Positions 40,826 to 53,679 of a stretch of 64,000 nt of DNA are shown piece by piece. The translations under genes were made by a program, and so were the position numbers. Origin of the DNA: Chrysomallon squamiferum. Its lineage: Eukaryota; Mollusca; Gastropoda; Neomphalida; Peltospiridae. The notes under the pieces are model-generated. The model did no database searches, had not been told where the DNA came from, and saw only the letters and a program-made list of their open reading frames with translations. The stretch is taken from the NCBI GenBank assembly GCA_012295275.1, contig CM022676.1, positions 17,868,391 through 17,932,390 on the forward strand. The letters run 5' to 3'. Each line of letters starts with the position of its first letter. Positions within the stretch are counted from its first letter, which is position 1.

Positions 40826-41445
40826 TTAGCTAATGGGTGATCCATGTAGACTTTTGAGATTATCAAGATCTTCACTTTTAACTTTGACTTTCCTGTAAAA
40901 AGACAGTTTACTTATGATAATCATTATAAAAATTGAAATGAGTAAAAAACAACAACATTTTTAGTAAATGATAAAATTTCAAAATGATATGACATACCAT
41001 ATTATGATAAATTATATCTGAACTGATATTTTACTGCTGTGAACTTATTATACATAGTGTGAACTGTATTTGAATAATGAATTGTTTGAATTTAACTTTT
41101 ATTGTTTCACTATATGTGTATAGAATTTCATCAGTTTGATGTTTGTTCCATTTGGTTTATGTATTTATTTGTATCTGTTTTTGTGTTTCTTTCTTGCTGG
41201 TTAACAGAACTCATCACAAGACAACAAAATAGGTTTTTTAATTTATACACAAACACTGTCATTAATACTATAAAATGTCTATTTTGAAAAGTACACAAAT
41301 AAATGTACTATACCTGCAGTCTGTCAGTGTATTCTGCATTGGTCTTTTCTTTCAGTCTGGCTTTGGGTTGACAAATGTTATATGGGCACATCTGTAGCTG
41401 GGATCTTCAGAACTCTTGGCACATTGCACTGCTCTGGAAGTAACA
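40826..41445 (-). CDS. Possible 3' end of a minus-strand gene (two exons)
   Basis: On the minus strand, 41445-41314 (132 bases) has acceptor tttcttcag and donor CTGCAG|GTATAG, and 40892 onwards has acceptor tttttacag. Minus-strand AATAAA lies at 40731-40726, about 100 bases after the stop. The frame is unclear. One reading gives CAKSSEDPSYRCAHITFVNP with a TGA inside the exon, then KVKVKSEDLDNLK and a stop at 40826. Another is open only from MCPYNICQPKARLKEKTN and ends at 40878. A non-coding RNA or a decayed gene is equally possible. No product is recognised. Confidence 0.3.
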
Positions 41446-41634
41446 CTGAAGAAAGTTGACTGGAAACTTCAATAAGATATTTATTTTAGTCTACATGTGT
41501 TTGGGTGTTGTGAAGTGTATTAATTGTAAGAACTGCGGTACTGACAGGTACATGTCAGACCTGCACAGTGTAGACTACCAGCCCAACCCAGCATAGATAT
41601 ATTACAACTATTTATACCTTTCTCTTCTCTTTTC

Positions 41635-41639
<5 letters not shown>

Positions 41640-41678
<39 letters not shown>

Positions 41679-41679
41679 G
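41640..41679. repeat. (TAA)n microsatellite
   Basis: About 40 bases of TAA repeat just before the decayed acidic gene. Confidence 0.9.
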
Positions 41680-41707
41680 TAGTATATCCACGCACACAAG
41701 TAACAGT

Positions 41708-42893
41708 ATGGCTGAAGAAAATGAAACGTGAGACAAATATGTCGTAACAGACGTAGAAATAGTGAAAATGTGATCTGGGTTGACAGATGAACATTTTGTT
41801 GGTTTTACAGACATTGAGTTTATAGACGATTATCCTGAAAATACTGAACAAAACGAAAATGAGACACACAACAAGAAACGGAAATTTGAAACATCGATGA
41901 AGAAACAAAAGTAAAAGAAGATTAGATTGAAGAAGAATGCAGTAAAGAGGAAAGGAAAATGAAGAAAAGTCAGGAGTATGAAACTAACGAGGAGGCGAAA
42001 ACAAGTGAAATACCGAGCAGAAAATCTGAAAAGATGTAACATACACGTAAATGTGCATTTATTTCAAACACAAAGTGCTGAGGAATACAGGAACAAAGCT
42101 TAAATAAATGAAAGCAGACAAAGTAAAGACGAAACACACGAATCTGACATTGGCGTCTCAACCCTGAACACAGAAACGGACGTTGACAGCAACGTCGATA
42201 TTACAAATTTAAAAATAAAAATAATAAATATTCTGAAATGGAATCAGTTTAAATAAAGAATTTAATCATAGTCTATCAGATAAGCATACAGCTCTGACGA
42301 AACAGAACTCTTTACACAAATCTTTACACGCCTGTTAAAAATAAGAATAATAAATATTCTGAATTTGAACCAGTTGACGAAACAGAACTCTGCAGAGTTT
42401 GAAAGAAACGAAACAGCAAACAGATATCTAGATAAAACATCGGACTTGTAAACACAGGTAAACAAGATGAAACACAATTCAGTATCTGCAAATGAAACAT
42501 CAGATCATTGCCATGAGCCGAGATCAGAAACATACACACAAGATGAGAGAGTGAAACAGAGTTCAGTGTATGGACAGTGTGAAATATCTGATGACTGTTC
42601 CAGTGATAGCTCAGAGTTCAGTGTGTGGAGAGTGTGAAATATCTGATGACTGTTCCAGTGATAGCTCAGACAGAGATCAGTGTGTGGACAGTGTGAAATA
42701 TCTGATGACTGTTCCACTGATAGCTCAAACAGAGTTCAGTGTGTGGACAGTGTGAAATATCTGATGACTGTCCCAGTGATAGCTCAAACAGAGAGGACAA
42801 TAAACTGAAAACAAATATGTCAGATTCAGATGATGTACAGGACAATTCAGAAATCACTTTAAGTTCAAACTTACCTGTTCACAGTGAGATATA
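41708..42893 (+). pseudogene. Decayed gene for a charged, acidic-repeat protein
   Basis: From ATG at 41708 one frame reads MAEENET, stop, DKYVVTDVEIVKM, stop, SGLTDEHFVGFTDIEFIDDY, then a Lys/Glu-rich stretch. Both early stops are TGA, as expected from CGA decay. After a frame change near 41917 a second segment reads EEECSKEERKMKKSQEYETN. At 42556-42790 four tandem copies of about 57-63 bases encode CEISDDCSSDSS-like repeats, with frame changes between copies. The last part reads NMSDSDDVQDNSEITLSSNL before a stop. The amino-acid bias and layout suggest a former coding sequence. The family is not recognised. Loss by C-to-T decay is inference. Confidence 0.5.
42556..42792 (+). repeat. Tandem repeat of about 60 bp within the decayed gene
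   Basis: Four copies of 'gtgaaatatctgatgactgt'..'agtgatagctca', differing by few substitutions and by small length changes that shift frame. Confidence 0.9.
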
Positions 42894-42899
42894 GCCCTT

Positions 42900-44320
42900 T
42901 TCTTTCTAATACCTCTGATGTATAAGATCATTTTACTTTTTCACTTTTTAGTGTGTTGTTTGATCACACGCTCTATCAATATCTGAACCAAACTGATTTC
43001 AGAACTGAACGTTACGTGTTGACATCACATACATGAATATATGTATGAGAATCTTTACAGTTGTCTTCAGTTTCAATTATTTGGTTAAATGACTGGCTGG
43101 GACTCTCACCTAGAAATTTCTAAGCTGTTAAAAGCGTGTATTTGTGTCAGTTACTTTTTAAATCACCTACTAATTCCACTAAATAAATGCATTGCTTTTT
43201 CGAAGTTAAAATTATGAGTCAGGTTCTGTTTAACTGTATTATATCATTTAATTTTTTATGCCTATCTGTGATCTTCTGCTTATAGTGACATTACAGAATT
43301 ATTTATTTATTTATTTATATTCTGATTTGTTTTTGGGGGGTTGTTGTTTTCTTGTTTTGAGGAAAGCTAATTTTCCAAAAATGATTCATCATTTTGTGCA
43401 GTGTTTGGGGAATTCAGTGACTAATTAATGGTGATTATGTTTTAGTGTGATAAAGTGTTATCTTGTGAGCTGTAAATTGTCTGTATGTATGTGTTCACAC
43501 ACAGACACACGCACTCACACACACAAATACACGTGTAATCTTGTCTCATTACTCGATTTTTATATTTATTATACTTATATTTCTGACTGTTTGCACTGTA
43601 TTCTTTTATATCTGTTTGTCATGCTATTATTTCGAAAAAAAAAATATTCAAAATAAATTTGATTTGATTTGTATTTCTATATAACTAAACTATACATGTT
43701 TATTCTGTCAGTATTCGAAATTTCATTAAGAGTAGTTCGGCCATTTCCGTAACATGCAATGACACAAAGAATTAATATGGCTGTGTTTGTTTGTAATAGA
43801 GCGTTCTGTAACTGTGATATATGTGTGTATGTCTGTTTGCGCATGCCTGTTTGTCTACACACACACTCATACACACTCCTGTCACCTTGTCGGATACACA
43901 ATACAGTATAACTTAGTAGTAATGACAGAACTAACCAGTAATACTAACTAACTATTTAATAAAACTAACAGCGATTGTTGTGTTCGTCAACAAAAGAGAT
44001 ATTAGAAGAAACGTGTTGGAAGAAAACTCTGGTATCAAGCTGCGCGCTGTTTAAGATGTGACAGCGATACTGGGAGTACGTCTTGTGATCCAAGTTTGAA
44101 TTTCTGCTCCTCTCCACTGACACCTCGTGTCTTGTTGAAATGTTTCTCCAGGTGAATCATAGTTTAGGTAAATGAAGAGATTATATATGAACTGATATTC
44201 AGATGTTCATGGACTATACATGTCTGTTGATAGAGAGAATTATTTACATTCACACCCGTCTCAACATAATACAATGGTTTACCTCGTGTGATAATGTATT
44301 ATTCGTTTCTGATCTTTCCA

Positions 44321-44369
<49 letters not shown>

Positions 44370-45200
44370 TATGTGTGTGTGTTGTTTAAAATATACTATT
44401 AAAATAATACTTAGATGATTTTCTTTTTACATATCTGCTATTTTTTTTTATTTATTTATTTATTTAATTGTTTGTTTGTGTTTGTTTATTTGTTTGTTCA
44501 TTTGTTTATTTTTTCTCCCTCTCTCAATGTGGTAACGCAATCTTTATCTCTATTTAATAAATTTAGACAACTAAGCGAACTTTAGACTTGACAAAGCAGA
44601 TTATTATGTCATGCTATCACTAACTCGTGTTTCGATAACAAGTTCAACAGAGATAACAAAAGTTTCAAACCGCTCGTAGAAAATTACTAATGTAAAATAT
44701 AACTACATTTATAATATTAAACAATGAAAAGATTGATCATAAAGTAATTATTATTATTATTATCATTATTACTACACTTCTACTACTACTCCTACTCCTC
44801 CTCCTCCTACTACTATTACTACCACTACTACTACTACTACTACTACGAATATTACTACTAGTACTACTAAATGAATTGTGTTTGAACTCTTTTAAAGAAT
44901 ATTAATCGATTAAACAAAGTTTTTATCTTTCCTCAGTGTTAGTTTGTGTTTCGCTGTGCGTGCGTGCATGTGTGTGTGTGTCTGGACATTTGGCTTCGTT
45001 CTGAGCTTATCTGGAGGTAATACGTTTTAGATTTCTAAGTAAACTTTAGACTTCACAAAACAGATTAGCAGATCATATTATCACTAACACGTGTGTTAGT
45101 TATAGCCTAGTTATAAACGAGGTGAACATACATAATTAAGTATAAGTAGATGAAACAAATGATATTGTCACTGTTAAAGAATAAAATATCATAAAGAAAT
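42900..45200. other. Intergenic stretch, no gene seen
   Basis: Holds (TAA)n at 44322-44368 and (TAC)n-like triplets at 44770-44870. Short open frames are AT- or CA-repeat driven. Confidence 0.5.
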
Positions 45201-45214
45201 TCGAAATTAAAAAA

Positions 45215-45640
45215 CAGTAGTAGTAGCAGTAACAATAATAGTTGCAGTTATAGTTATAGTAGCTGTAATAGTAATAGCACTAGGAATAGAAGTAGTAGTA
45301 GTTGTAGTAGTAAAGCTGTTACAATATGAGTAGTATTAACAACTATAGCATTACTAGCAGTAGTAACAGTAATATTAGTGGTAACAATACCAGTAGACGG
45401 GATAGTAGCAACAATAGTATAAATAGTTGTATTGGTAGAAGCAAAAGTTGTATTATCGAATGTACTAATAGTAGTTGAACTAGTTGTATTACTAATAATA
45501 GTATTGATATTAGTAGTGGTAGTAAAGCCGTAGCAGTTGTAGTAGCATCAGTATTAGTAGTATTAGTAATACTAGTAATTGTAGTAGTAGTAGTTGTAAT
45601 ATTAGAGGTTACAGTAGTTCTGATAAGTAAATATAAAAAT
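45215..45640. repeat. Degenerate (TAG)n region
   Basis: About 400 bases of TAG/TAA/TTG triplets; the frames across it are low-complexity only. Confidence 0.85.
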
Positions 45641-45974
45641 ACCACACCCCACCCGTTATATAAACAAAACCGGACCTGGCTGTTTTATTTCATGTTAAAT
45701 CGAAAAGATAAAAGTGTATTGTTGATTAGTAATCGTTTTAACAGACGTATGTAATTATCAGTTTATCAAATAAGGACATGTTTTCAAGCTGGCATACCTC
45801 ACCTGACTGTTATCTCGATCACGAGATGGTCAAAGTTCTGTTCAAGCGGGTATATTAGATCAGGTATTTGTGTGTTTGTCTCTTACAACTGAAACCTGGT
45901 TTTCACAGCAACAGAGCCTGATTGTCATCTCCTTCTTAGAAAATATACAACCTGGTAAGGATTCCATTTTGTTT

Positions 45975-46097
<123 letters not shown>

Positions 46098-46549
46098 TTG
46101 CTCACTAGCTCGTTCTATCGCTCTCTCTCATTTTCTGAATCGTGATGATGCAATACCTTCGAGTTTTATTTATTATTTATTGATTTTATTTATTTCTTTA
46201 TAATTATAATTATCATTGCTGTTCGTGTTTCTGGTGTTGTTATTATTATTATTATTTTTGTTGTTATGGGTTGCTGTTTTTTTGGAGGGGGCATGTTTCT
46301 TATTGTTATCGGTTTTAGTTTATTTTACGTCGTGAGAAAAAAATCAGTATCATGTACATTGAACATTAATTTAATTGCTTTAGGTGTTGACAAAAATGTC
46401 TATGAATGTTATATGTCTAAAATCTGAACTAACACCTGTGCAATTTTTAATAGTCCTTTTAAATATCCAAATATCCAAATATCCGAATACGAATATATAT
46501 ATATATATATACTCTCATTTTATCTTAGCAGCACAGAACTCAGTAAATA

Positions 46550-47419
46550 TAATGGGTTGAGTGTGTCTTAAATGAACCATTTATTCCGTCCTTCCTTCCC
46601 TCCCTCTTTCATTTTTTTATTATTTTTAATTTTATATTTGTCGTTTTTTCATTCATCCCTTTGTTCTAATGGAACATTCGTCTTTTTCTATCACATGTTC
46701 CAACCAGTATATAAAATGTTAGTGTATTTGTTTTCATCTACAATGGTAAAGATAAAAAGATGTTCGCTGGTACTGATGTACACGTGACACACTGTCCAGG
46801 GCATTGTAATTATTTCCAATATGCTTATATGTTCGTTTGTTTCGATACAACAGACAAATAAGATCACTTAGCTAGAAGTGGGTAGAACACTGATCATTAT
46901 GTTGTGAGGTTTACTAAATAGACATGAATTAAATATAATGTAGACCCAGACTTGAAAAAATATGCCCTGAGACAAGGAAGTTTTATTTATAATCATGTGT
47001 ATTCAACTTGCCAATAAAAACGTAATAATGATATTAATTCGTATAATTGCATTATTTTCTGTTTAAGAGTTTGTCGATTGGGAGTAATTTCGTTGTTGTT
47101 GCTGTGTTTTGTCTTTATCGTCATTATTGAGATTTTATATCTTCTGACAGTTTAAATAATTTCACACGTTTTCTATTTATTTCTACACTTATGCAGATAC
47201 TGTATTAACAATGAATTTGTCAGATCGTTGTAAATAACAACCAGCTATAGTTTTGTTCTCGTGTGATACACTGTTTTTATCTGACCTACATAAGAAGCAA
47301 ACAATCACGTGTTAGCTGTATCTTGATAGACTGGTCACGTGAAAATCGTCAGAGAAATAAGACATGCACACGATACAATTAGTATGTTGTTGTTGTTGTT
47401 GTTATTATTATTACTGTAA

Positions 47420-47461
<42 letters not shown>

Positions 47462-49480
47462 ATGTGTGTGTGTCTCTAACATATAAATAAATACATGTGT
47501 GGCAGTAGTAACACTAATGATATTAACGCTACTTGTAATGGTTGCAGTAGGTTTAATAGTAGAAGTTTCAATCGTAGAAGTAGTAGCAACAGTTGTTTTA
47601 GTAGCAGCATAGGAATATCAGCCGTTGTTGTGAGAGTATTATTAGTAGTAGTCTTAAACTAAATTCATTATTGTTGTTGGTTGTTGGTGTCTTCATCATC
47701 AGTATTATTATAATCGTCATCATTCTAATATAAGTCATATGAACTATGAATAGCTAATGCCATATTTTTATCCATCGTATTACTTTATTTAATTCCATTT
47801 ATTTATTTATATATTTATTTTATTTTATTTTATTGTATTTAATTCAGTTATTTATTTATTTATTTACTGATATCTAATCTCATTGATCAATAGTAGAATA
47901 ATTAAACAGAAAGTACTCGCTTCTAAGAAATTACCGATCATAGCTGGCACCGATATAGTTCTAAAGTAATAGTTTCACTTGTTTTTCCTTTTTCTTTTAA
48001 ATTATTATTATTTATTATTATTGTTGTTGTTGTTGTGGTGGTGGTGGTGGTGGTCGTGGTCGTTGTTGTTTTTGTTATTGTATACATTATATAACATAAA
48101 TGTAAACAATGCAATATAATAGGACTACATACAGGGAAAATCTACTTTAAGGAAAAATGTGTGTAAGATGATTGTACATGTCTCATAGCACGATTTGTTT
48201 ATTTTAATCTGACATTCAAACCTAAGAAGTGACACTTGATAACGTAAAGATGTTTGACGTCAGTCACGTGTTTATCAGTGGCGGAATCTGATAGGTAAAA
48301 GTAAACAAAGGAGACGTGAAACAAGTCGGCCATATTCAAAGAGGATGATATTTTAAAATTTATTATGTTTTAACGATTCGAGTGTTCTTAGTTTGATTAT
48401 TTTTAGTATCATCAGAGTTAGTTCTCTAACAAATAGGTCATGATAGTGTGAAGATTTTTTATATATTCACAAGAAAAACGTTACATAAAGCCTGACTTGA
48501 AAATGTATTGTCAGCGAAATTTTATTTACAATTCTCGTATATGGATGTTACGGATGAAAAATTTAATAATAATATTATCTCATATAGTGTATTATTTTCG
48601 ATTTTCTTTTTGTTTGGTTTATTGAAACTAATTCGGTTTTTGTTGTTGCTGTGTTTGTATGTAGCGTCGTTATTGAAATTATTTATCTTCTCACAATATA
48701 GACAAATGTTTTTTTATTTTATTTTCTGCACTTACGTGCACAATGTATTAACAGTGAAATCGTCACATTGTCCTAAATACCACAAGGACATAAACATTTT
48801 AACCTGGTCTTTAGTATGTTTTTTTTCTGTATTATTTGCAGTAGTACCCTAATACAGCTCTTATTTAATAAGTTATTATTTATTGAAGGCTTTTGGTATA
48901 TGTTAGCTATTTTATTTTTAGATCGTTTATACCTGAGCTCTATTCTAGAGGTTAAACAGAAAGTCGTCGCTTATCCGAAATTATCGATAAGAAATTTTTG
49001 AGGTAGGTAGCCATATTGAAATTACAAAGTATTTTATACTGTTTTCACTTTAAAAACATCGCATCTTGAACCTTTGTTTATCTTCTTTCCTTTTTTCTTA
49101 CATGTTTTTTTAGATCTGTCACTGACGTATAATTTTGCTGACTTTTCGAAAAGTAAATTGGTATAAATGACAACAATTACATTGCGATATGAAAATCGTT
49201 TTTCCCACAGTGATTTTTTTTTTGTTTACCTTAACATACACATCTGTTTATAGTAATAATTATAATAATAATACAACTTTCTGTCTTCGTCATCATCACA
49301 GTAATCATTAGCATTCGTATAAGTTAATTATTTTCAACCTTTATCCGATGTTTTTCTTTCTTTTCCTATCTCTTATTTATTTATTTATTTATTTTTAGAT
49401 CTCTGATCTCAGTGTTCAGTAGTAGAGGCGTTAAGCAGAAAGTAGTCGGTTTTTAAAAATTATTTTGGTTTGGTTATTTT
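46550..49480 (+). repeat. Diverged duplications upstream of the BTB gene
   Basis: 46930-47160 matches 48480-48700 loosely ('cagacttgaaaa', 'gttgttgctgtgttt', 'cgt.attattga'). A motif near 'ttaaacagaaagta.tcg' occurs at 47900, 48950 and 49430. (TA)n(TG)n lies at 47420-47470. No exon supported. Confidence 0.55.
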
Positions 49481-49740
49481 TTTATATGGTTTTGGAATAT
49501 GTCCGTGTACTGGACATATGTACACGGAAATATTTGTAAATTATATTTAGTATGACGTTATTATTATTATTATTAGTGAGTTATTGATTTTATAATTTTA
49601 TTTGATTGATATTTATTTGATATTTTTAATTATTATTATAATTACTTCTTTTTTACTAATTACTTAATTTAATTATTTTAATTTCACTTTTTTCCTTTTT
49701 CATGTTTTATTGTTTAATTTTTGTTTTCTTTCTGTAGGAA

Positions 49741-49770
49741 ATATTATTATTATTATTATTATTATTATTA

Positions 49771-49841
<71 letters not shown>
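49741..49841. repeat. (TTA)n immediately before the BTB exon
   Basis: About 100 bases of ATT repeat with one TCA interruption, ending about 10 bases before a possible acceptor (tctgtttgtag, ending 49853) and the ATG at 49861. Confidence 0.95.
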
Positions 49842-49842
<1 letters not shown>

Positions 49843-49860
49843 TCTGTTTGTAGTTAAAAC

Positions 49861-50117
49861 ATGGCCACCGCAGCTGGAATCTCAAGTTGGCAGACAGGGA
49901 AGAATCTGAAAGAATGCATTGAACACGTTTTTCTTACAAGAACTCACACGGACGTCAGATTTTTGGTTGGGGAACATAAAACTGCTGTGGATGCTCACCG
50001 ATTCATTTTGATCATTCGAAGCGAAGTTTTTCATCAGATGATGACTGGAGAACTTCGGGAACAAACAAATATCAAAATACCGGATGTGCAGGCAGAAATC
50101 TTCTCCGAGTTTTTAAA
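49861..50117 (+). CDS. BTB gene exon 1
   Basis: Covers residues 1-85 and two bases of codon 86; donor TTAAA|GTATGT. The intron (50118-50353) is short, with (CA)n at 50130-50185. Confidence 0.85.
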
Positions 50118-51425
50118 GTATGTTAAAAAAACACACACACTCACATATATACACACACAGACTCACACACACACATACACACACAGTCATCGAAATATGC
50201 GTACGAACACAGTAAAGAAGAAAGACATACATACAGACAGACAGAAACGTTGATAACAATACAGTTTTTGTTAGTAATCTAATTATTTTCTAATTAATTG
50301 ATCTCACATAATTATCTCACGTTTTGAAGTTTTACTCTACTTCTTTTACACAGATATCTTTATACGGATGACGTCGTCCTAAAAGGCGACAACGTAATCG
50401 GTCTGCTGTATCTATCGAGGAAGTACATCATCACAACTCTTGAAGATCTGTGCACAAAATATTTCGAGTCGTCGTTGTCGTCACGGAATGCGTGCGTCGT
50501 GCTGGAACAAGCTCACCTGTTTGATGAACATGATCTAAGGAAAAAAACTCTGGACTTCATTTTGGAAAATGGCGACGAAGTTTTGAAATCAGATGAAGTC
50601 ACCGATCTTTGTCACCAATGTCTTGTTGAGATCGTACGATCAGACGAACTGGCAGCAGACGAGAAAAATGTTTTTGAAGCCGCTGTGAAGTGGGCTGACA
50701 GCGCGTGCAGGAAGCAAGGGAAGACGACGAGTGAAAAAAACATGCGCGAAGCACTGGGAGAGGTAGTGAAGCACGTGCGTTATCCTTTACTCGATCATAC
50801 GTATTTTGTAAAACACGTGACACCCACTCACATACTCACTGAAACAGAAGCATTCAAGGTTTTGAAAAACTTGGCGAGCAGTGATGAAGATATTTCACCT
50901 TTCAACTCAAACATTAGAACTGCAATTATGAAAACACAGATTACAATAAACAGGTTTGATGTGTTTGGTGCATTATTTAGAGTATTTGGTTTCTTCTTGT
51001 CATGTTTTGGTAAAGAAGATGACGCCATTACTTTCTCTGTCAACAAAAACGCTTTACTTCGTGGATTTCAGTTGTACGGTGACCTTTTACCACGAAACTA
51101 CGACATCAGTGCCTTCGTCACTGACACAAGAACAGACGAAATACTGGACGGGTCTACGCTGAAACAGAAATATGAACACGTCATGCCTGACGTGTATGAC
51201 GTCGTGTTCAGACGTCCAGTGAAGATTACTAAAGACACTGAGTACAGCTTGTTTGTTAATATTAATGGAGGAGACTCATTGCGTGGACGTGAAGGTAAAT
51301 CAGAAATTGTTGTAGACTCATTTGTTTGTAGATTTTCTGAGTCACACGAATCTAAACACAGTGACAGACCACTTCGTACAGGTGTGACAGAAGGACAAAT
51401 ACCTGCTTTGTTATTTTTAGTGTAA
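49861..51425 (+). CDS. BTB-BACK-PHR domain protein (BTBD3/6-like)
   Basis: Exons 49861-50117 and 50354-51425 join in phase 2 (AA|A, Lys) into 442 residues. Order: BTB/POZ (about 15-125; TDVRFLVGE, AHRFILIIRSEVFHQMM, LKYLYTDDV), BACK (about 130-240; FEAAVKWAD, LGEVVKHVRYPLL), and C-terminal PHR (about 290-442; DDAITFSVNK, LRGFQLYGDL, YSLFVNINGGDS, TEGQIPALLF). In known families BTB-BACK proteins of this layout act as cullin-3 adaptors for ubiquitination; that role here is inferred. Length is a little below vertebrate BTBD3/6. ATG context is good (aaaacATGGcc). AATAAA at 51812-51817 is a possible polyadenylation signal. Confidence 0.85.
50354..51425 (+). CDS. BTB gene exon 2
   Basis: Acceptor ttttacacag, then open to TAA at 51423-51425. 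Carries the end of BTB, all of BACK and the PHR domain. Its GC content is visibly higher than the flanks, as expected for coding sequence. Confidence 0.9.
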
Positions 51426-51429
51426 AAAA

Positions 51430-52425
51430 AAACAACATCGTTCAAATGCTGTCACTTTTAGTCATCACTGGGATCATATTTTCATTTATTTATTTATTTA
51501 TTTGTTTGTTTGTTTGTTTATTTATTTATTTATTTATTTTTGTTTGTTTGTTTGTTTACGTTTTGTATTTATGATGATGTGAGACACTAGTGATGACGTC
51601 ATACAGACTATTTGAAATTAAGATTTCTAATGGACTGTCTTCTGTGAAACACGTGCATGATGTATATAAACATCTTATTTCTTATTTATTATTATTACTG
51701 TGATTATTTATTTATTTATTTATTTATGCATTTATGCATCTATGCATTTTTATTTTTATTTATTTATTTATCTATTTATACTATTATTTTGTATAGGAAA
51801 CATAATATGTAAATAAATTATGTATGTATTTCCTGGTTCCTAAACATGAAAATAAGAACTGTTTTGTGATTTATTTATCCATTTTATTTTAAGACTACCA
51901 ACTCTTTGTTTATTTATTTATGGATGAGACGTAAATAAACGAAAAACAGATACATAAATTTGTACTTTTATTATGAATTTTCACTTCGTTTATTTTTGTA
52001 TTTAATTTGTGGTTAAAATGTAATCAGATGAATTACAAAGATATAGAAATAAATGTGTCAGGAATTATTATTAGTTTTTTGTTATTTATTTACTTTTTGT
52101 TTGTTTTCTGCAAACACTGAGTAATATTATATGTATATATGTGTCTAATACATACATACGTACAGACACACACACACACACCGTGCACTCGGTTTGTAAT
52201 TAACTGTTACACCGGCACATTTCAGTTTCCCTTCCAGCTGCTGTTAATCTGTTGTGAACAAAACAGTGACTAATCCGGATGCTGTCTACTTCGGAAACCG
52301 AATGTAAATTCCAGAACAAAAGACAAATAATTGATATAGTAATTAGCATTTTCAATAACTACACACAATTTTTCACTGCAATTTAAACGTAATTAGGTAT
52401 CTGTCTTGTCTCTGTGTGTGTATAT
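51430..52425. other. BTB gene 3' flank and dispersed repeat
   Basis: TTTA and TTTG repeats at 51480-51560 and 51700-51775. 51830-52090 is a copy of the dispersed repeat also at 23330, 29600 and 33570. No exon. Confidence 0.6.
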
Positions 52426-52430
52426 ATATA

Positions 52431-53464
52431 CTCTAACAAAAAAGAAACGCAAAAGTAGATTTTATTGACATTGGGAATATCTATCTAATGGATCAATAGA
52501 AAGCAGCTGAATGTTCACATTTTACACACACTTTCACAATTCATTAATATTGATGGTATTACATTATAACAGTATAATATCAATTCTGTGTGTGCCCACC
52601 ATGGGAGTCCAGAACTGCCTGACACATCCTTTCCAAGGCAGTAACGGCAGGACCTGAATGCTATTGTTGTGAAGATAAGCTGTTGTGAGTCTGGCTGTAT
52701 GTGGCCTCGCATTGTCCTGCTGGAATACAACGTTACCATCAGTCATAATTAGAGCGACATGTGGCTGCAAAATTTAATATCGGTATCTCTGTGCCGTTAA
52801 GTTGCCTTGGATGTGAGCCAGGTTGGTCCTGCCAGTGTATGAGATTGCTGCCCACTCCATCACACCACCACCGCCAAATATGTCAGCTTCCTGGTTACAG
52901 TTTACAGCAAAACGTTCACCACGACGTTCTTTTCCGTAGATGAAGTACCCGTATGTAGCGGTCCTGGACCCTGGTGGTTTACCTGATCTATCAGGGTCAC
53001 GTGTTGTTTGGTGTTAGGGGAACCGATACTACAATCTTAAAATGGTGCTTGGGGATACATGCAACACCCGGGCTACGGCTGAGAAGGTTTCTCCAGCTTC
53101 TAAACGGCCAGTGGTGTTGTTTCGTTGCGGTTCACTCAGTCGTGGCATTTGTTTGATGTTGGGTGAGAACAAAAGTAATGATTAGAAGTTTTCGAAAACC
53201 TTGCATGTTTATAACCCTCGTATTCAACTTTCATGTGCCACACGTGCACCTGCACTGGTAACCTGGTTTGCATGCAGGGACGTTTTGGCTCATAAACACG
53301 ATCATAGCCTTTATTTTGTGTTACCTGCTGTTTGGCGACTTTAACAAAAGCTATACGTTTGAATAACCAAATGTCATTTATATTCATAGTTTGTACATCG
53401 ATATGTGTCAGTTTACAATAGGTATCTAAGAAATCAGTAATTTTGCGTTTCTTTTTTGGGAGAG
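52431..53464 (-). mobile_element. Degenerate Tc1-type DNA transposon, about 1.03 kb
   Basis: Terminal inverted repeats of about 27 bases (CTCTAACAAAAAAGAAACGC at the left, CTCTCCCAAAAAAGAAACGC read from the right end) are flanked by TA on both sides (52429-52430 and 53465-53466), the Tc1/mariner target site. The interior holds transposase remnants on the minus strand. It is shorter than autonomous Tc1 elements and cannot encode a full transposase. Confidence 0.9.
52564..53148 (-). pseudogene. Tc1 transposase remnant
   Basis: From ATG at 53148 (minus) the frame reads MPRLSEPQRNN, GRLEAGETFSAVARV and SPSTILRL, the Tc1 helix-turn-helix start, then a stop. After a gap missing the second helix-turn-helix and the first catalytic Asp region, pieces read ERFAVNCN, GGGGVMEWAAIS, LAHIQGNLTAHRY, then FQQDNARPHTA with the second catalytic Asp. 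The SPDxNPIEH region holding the last catalytic residue is not recognisable. The reading needs at least two stops to be ignored, so the element is dead. Confidence 0.9.
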
Positions 53465-53564
53465 TATCTATCTATCTATCTATCTATCTATGTATGTATG
53501 TATGTATGTATGTATGTATGTATGTATGTATGTATGTATGTATGTATGTATGTATGTATGTATA
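53465..53564. repeat. (TATC)n(TATG)n tetranucleotide tract
   Basis: Starts at the right-hand TA of the Tc1 element: TATC repeats, then about 19 TATG repeats. Confidence 0.95.
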
Positions 53565-53679
53565 CCTGTCTGAGCCGATATTCTACATATATATGTATAT
53601 AAACATACACAGACAGGTATCTCTACCCGTCACGTCTGTTTTCCGCAGTCAGAGCAGTATTCACTCTTTCTTAAACATA

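Noticed and set aside
42004-42161. Minus-strand hydrophobic frames between 41.6 and 42.9 kb
   Set aside because: They are the antisense of a Lys/Glu/Asp-rich plus-strand relic.
48508-48852. 114-codon hydrophobic frame
   Set aside because: Built of TTT/TTA-rich sequence; no signal peptide followed by a coherent domain. The region is a diverged duplicate of 46.9 kb, where the frame is not kept.
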